The notes under the pieces: model-generated
Seen by the model: the letters and a program-made list of their open reading frames with translations, nothing else
Database searches by the model: none
What the model was told of the DNA's origin: nothing
Program-made: the position numbers and the translations under genes
Shown here: positions 61,515-64,000 of the stretch, piece by piece
Numbering within the stretch: the stretch's first letter is position 1
Layout of the letters: every line of letters begins with the position of its first letter
Assembly (NCBI GenBank): GCA_046318115.1
Contig: JBKCVA010000063.1
Span: 1-64,000 of the forward strand
Length of the DNA stretch: 64,000 nucleotides
Direction: 5' to 3'
DNA from: Aquimonas sp046318115
GTDB lineage: Bacteria; Pseudomonadota; Gammaproteobacteria; Xanthomonadales; Xanthomonadaceae

Positions 61515-62819
61515 ATGCGCTTCATCTCCACCCGCGGCGGCGGCGCGCCGCAGACGCTTTCGAAAGCACTCGCGCTGGGTCTGGCGGAAGACGGCGGACT
61601 GTTCGTTCCCGAAGCATTCCCCTCGCTGCCGACACTGCCGCAGGCCGGGCTCAGCCTTGCCGAGACCGCCAGCGCGCTCATCGCGCCCTTCTTCGCGGGG
61701 GACGCACTCGCAGCCGAGCTGCCGGCGATCTGCGCCGAGGCGCTGGACTTCCCGGTGCCCGTGCTGCCGACCCACGATCCGCGCACCGAAGTGCTGGAGC
61801 TGTTCCATGGCCCCACCGCGGCCTTCAAGGACGTGGGCGCCCGCTTTCTGGCCGCCTGCTTCGCCCGCCTGCCGCGTGAGTCCAGCGCGCAGCCGCTGAC
61901 CATCCTGGTCGCCACCTCGGGCGACACCGGTGGTGCGGTCGCCGCGGCCTTTCATGGTCGGCCGGGTTTTCGCGTCGTCGTGCTCTATCCCGACGGTCGC
62001 GTCAGCCCGCGTCAGGCGCATCAGCTGAGCTGCTTCGGCGACAACATCCACACCTACCGCGTGCAGGGCAGCTTTGACGACTGCCAGCGCATGGTGAAGG
62101 CGGCCTTCTCCGATCCTGAACTGCGTGCGGCGATTCCGCTGTCCTCGGCCAACAGCATCAGCCTGGGCCGCCTGCTGCCGCAGATGAGCTACTACGCGCA
62201 TTCGGCGCTGGCGCATCAGGCGCGGTACGGTGAGCCCGCGCGCTACGCGATTCCCACCGGCAACCTCGGCAATGCCCTGGCCTGCCTGTGGGCGCGGCGG
62301 CTGGGCCTGCCGATCGGCGAGGTGCTGCTGGCCACCAATGCCAACCGCGTGCTGCCCGACTTCATCGACAGCGGCGAGTACCGGCCCGGGCCCAGCGTCT
62401 CGACCCTGGCGAACGCGATGGACGTGGGCGCGCCCAGCAATCTGGAGCGCCTGCGCCACTGGCTGCCGGAGATCGATGGCCTGCGCGCCGCCGTCAGCGC
62501 CCGATCGATTGACGACGCGCGGCTGTCGAAGCTCATCCGCGAGGCCGAAGCGCACTACGGCCACACCCTCTGCCCGCACACCGCTGCGGCGTTCGCGGTG
62601 ATCGAGGACCGGCGCGCGGCCGGAGACGAGGGCCGCTTCATCGCGGTGGCGACTGCGCACCCGGCCAAGTTCGAGAGCGTGGTCGAGCCCCTGGTCGGGC
62701 ATGTCGTGCCAGTGCCGTCTGCGCTCGCGGCCCTGCTGGCGCGACCGGCGCAGGCGCAGCCGCTGACGGCGGAGGATGCTGCACTCAAGGCGGCGCTCCG
62801 GGGCATCGCGCACGCGTGA
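61515..62819 (+). CDS. thrC: Threonine synthase
   Basis: This 434-residue PLP enzyme converts O-phosphohomoserine to threonine. The PLP-binding lysine is K105 in FHGPTAAFKDVGAR. The phosphate loop is TSGDTGGAVAAAF, and STRGGGAPQTLSKALALGL at the N-terminus is typical of ThrC. The ATG at 61515 has GGAGG seven bases upstream and follows the thrB stop by two bases. It ends the thrABC operon and is followed within five bases by a repeat array with hairpin-forming cores. Confidence 0.96.
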   Translation: MRFISTRGGGAPQTLSKALALGLAEDGGLFVPEAFPSLPTLPQAGLSLAETASALIAPFFAGDALAAELPAICAEALDFPVPVLPTHDPRTEVLELFHGPTAAFKDVGARFLAACFARLPRESSAQPLTILVATSGDTGGAVAAAFHGRPGFRVVVLYPDGRVSPRQAHQLSCFGDNIHTYRVQGSFDDCQRMVKAAFSDPELRAAIPLSSANSISLGRLLPQMSYYAHSALAHQARYGEPARYAIPTGNLGNALACLWARRLGLPIGEVLLATNANRVLPDFIDSGEYRPGPSVSTLANAMDVGAPSNLERLRHWLPEIDGLRAAVSARSIDDARLSKLIREAEAHYGHTLCPHTAAAFAVIEDRRAAGDEGRFIAVATAHPAKFESVVEPLVGHVVPVPSALAALLARPAQAQPLTAEDAALKAALRGIAHA

Positions 62820-62824
62820 TGTGG

Positions 62825-62992
62825 GGTGGGTCTTGACCCACCACGAGCTCCGCTCTTGCCTCGGTGTTCCGATCTCATAGGGTGGGTCTCGACCCACCCT
62901 GAGCTCCACACTCGCCCCGGTCCCACAAGCCCATAGGGTGGGTCTTGACCCACCATAAGCTCGATACTCGCCTCGGTCTTGTTTCGTCGCTT
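62825..62992. repeat. Three tandem 56-bp repeats with palindromic cores
   Basis: Units start at 62825, 62881 and 62937, an exact 56-base period. Each opens with GGTGGGTCTTGACCCACC (or TC in place of TT), an 18-base palindrome able to form an 8-bp stem. The 38-base spacers are similar but not identical (AGCTC, ACTCGCC, CGGTC shared). The array begins five bases after the thrC stop. It could act as a transcript-end or mRNA-stabilising structure. Confidence 0.75.
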
Positions 62993-63426
62993 CGTCGCTG
63001 GAAGCGGAGAGCAAGAGCTTTCGGTCCGTCCTTCCGCGCTCCCAAAGCATGGCCATCCATGGCCATTCCCGCGTGCGGCCGGCCCGAGTCCCTTTTCTTT
63101 GCGTGGCCAAAGAAAAGGAACCAAAAGAAAGGCCTGCTCGTCCGCGCCCTTAAGCGCATCCTTGCGCAGAGGGTTCGCGTGAGCCGGTCGGGGTTTTCGG
63201 ACAGGGCGTCCCTGGCCCGTCGAAAACCTTGGCCGCATCCCTGCGGCCAACCCTGCGGGCGGATCGACCGCCTCCCGCCGCTACCCAGGGGTCCCGTCGA
63301 GGAGCGCGGGCTCCTGCCCGCAAGAGCAATGGCAAGAGCGCCGAAGCCGAAGCCGAAGCAGAGCCGACGCAACCGATGGCCGATGCGCCCGCGACGAGCG
63401 GTGCTCTTGCGATGCCGCTCAGGTCC
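62993..63426. other. Repeat-rich non-coding gap before the S9 peptidase
   Basis: No gene is supported. A perfect 11-bp hairpin, CCTTTTCTTTG / CAAAGAAAAGG, lies at 63091-63118. The sequence TTGCGTGGCCAAAGAAAAGG followed by AACCAAAAGAAAGG resembles an intergenic repeat common in xanthomonad genomes, from memory. GCCGAA repeats three times near 63340-63357, and a GCGGGC-TCCT-GCCCGC hairpin lies at 63306-63321. Open frames across it appear to be shadows of repeat sequence. Confidence 0.55.
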
Positions 63427-64000
63427 TCAGTTCTCTGCCCCGAGACACCGCGCAAAGAACGCTTCAGTCACCCGGAACCGGTGCAGGGCATCCTTCTTCT
63501 GCAGACCATGGCGGGCGCCCGGGTAGGTCATGAGCTCGAAGGGCTGACCGCGCGCCTGCAGTTCCGACATCAGCCGCGTGCTGTTCACGAACAGGACGTT
63601 GTCGTCGGCCATGCCGTGCAGCAGCAGCAGCGGTTTGGTGAGCCCATCGAGATGGGTGAACACCGAGGCTTGCCTGTAGCCCTCGGGGTTGCGCTGCGGC
63701 AGGTCCATGTAGCGTTCGGTGTAGTGGGTGTCATACAGGGCCCAGTCGGTGACCGGCGCGCCGGCCGCGCCGCAGGCGTAGTCCTCGCCGGCGCGGGCCA
63801 GCAGCATGAGCGTCATGTAGCCGCCGTTGGACCAGCCGTAGACGCCGATGCGTTCGCCGTCGACATAGGGCAGCCCGCGCAGGAAGGCAACGCCGCGGCG
63901 CTGGTCGTCGACTTCCACCGTGCCCTGTTTGCCGTACAGCGCGCCGCCGAAAGCCGCACCGCGCCGGGGCGTGCCGCGGTTGTCCAGCGAGAACACCACA
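63427..64000 (-). CDS. S9-family peptidase, C-terminal part (cut by window edge)
   Basis: The visible 191 codons hold the catalytic alpha/beta-hydrolase end of a prolyl-oligopeptidase/dipeptidyl-peptidase IV-type enzyme. The nucleophile is in GWSNGGYM, the Asp in HGMADDNV and the His in GARHGL. The N-terminal propeller lies beyond 64000, so the true start is not seen. Homologues are often periplasmic or secreted peptidases. It ends just past the repeat-rich gap, convergent with thrC. Confidence 0.88.
   Translation of the reverse strand, partial: VVFSLDNRGTPRRGAAFGGALYGKQGTVEVDDQRRGVAFLRGLPYVDGERIGVYGWSNGGYMTLMLLARAGEDYACGAAGAPVTDWALYDTHYTERYMDLPQRNPEGYRQASVFTHLDGLTKPLLLLHGMADDNVLFVNSTRLMSELQARGQPFELMTYPGARHGLQKKDALHRFRVTEAFFARCLGAEN

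Noticed and set aside
62825..62992. CRISPR array
   Set aside because: Only three units are present, the repeat is an 18-base palindrome, spacers are similar to each other rather than unique, and no cas gene is nearby.
1..64000. tRNA or rRNA genes
   Set aside because: No cloverleaf with a TTCRANYC-like arm and no rRNA-like conserved block was recognised by eye. A tRNAscan-SE run would settle it.

Overview
The window is GC-rich chromosomal DNA from a gammaproteobacterium of the Xanthomonadales (Lysobacteraceae/Rhodanobacteraceae type). The evidence is the gene order gyrB-recF-dnaN-dnaA / rpmH-rnpA-yidC-mnmE, a likely origin between dnaA and dnaN, a tonB-exbB-exbD-exbD cluster next to pdxJ, and a fused thrA in a thrABC operon. 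All of these are arrangements known from Xanthomonas and its relatives. No tRNA, rRNA, CRISPR array, prophage or intact insertion sequence was seen. The species cannot be named from sequence reading alone.

Layout. (1) 0.1-19.7 kb is an envelope or exopolysaccharide locus on both strands: a polysaccharide deacetylase, a Wzx-type flippase, four glycosyltransferases, a sugar-nucleotide epimerase, a Gfo/Idh oxidoreductase, a hexapeptide acetyltransferase, a deacetylase-like membrane-anchored protein, an O-antigen ligase/polymerase-type membrane protein, two alpha/beta hydrolases resembling those of exosortase loci, galE and a VanZ-like protein. A secreted beta-propeller protein with one CxxCH haem motif sits inside it. 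(2) 19.7-22.4 kb carries glmS and pdxJ. (3) 22.4-25.5 kb, minus strand, is a TonB energy-transduction cluster with three ExbD paralogues, followed by a TPR protein and an ATP-grasp/inactive-transglutaminase membrane pair (to 29.6 kb). (4) 30-40.5 kb is the replication-origin region, with dnaA-dnaN-recF-gyrB leftward and rpmH-rnpA-yidC-mnmE rightward.

(5) 40.7-46 kb holds two tandem lipoproteins with TonB C-terminal domains, ubiJ, tatD and an AAA ATPase. (6) 46.2-57.9 kb is rich in exported proteins: two large trypsin-fold proteases with a shared N-terminal region, a SixA-type phosphatase, a YceI protein, a phospholipase-D lipoprotein, a DUF2145 protein with a small exported partner, and a divergent HTH regulator. 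(7) 58.1-62.8 kb is thrA-thrB-thrC, followed by a repeat-rich 600-bp gap and the C-terminal end of an S9 peptidase that runs off the right edge.

Genes that work together: the first 20 kb would build, flip, polymerise and trim a surface glycan, with GalE and GlmS supplying UDP-sugar precursors. The TonB/ExbBD set powers outer-membrane uptake. The origin block provides replication initiation, the sliding clamp, gyrase, tRNA/ribosome maturation and membrane insertion. thrABC makes threonine from aspartate. The most notable non-standard items are a 165-bp element with perfect 20-bp terminal inverted repeats immediately upstream of the phospholipase gene, a 56-bp tandem repeat with palindromic cores behind thrC, TonB domains on lipoproteins, the third ExbD behind a hairpin, and a shared C-terminal motif (IF-x-D/N-G-F/L-E) on two exported proteins.
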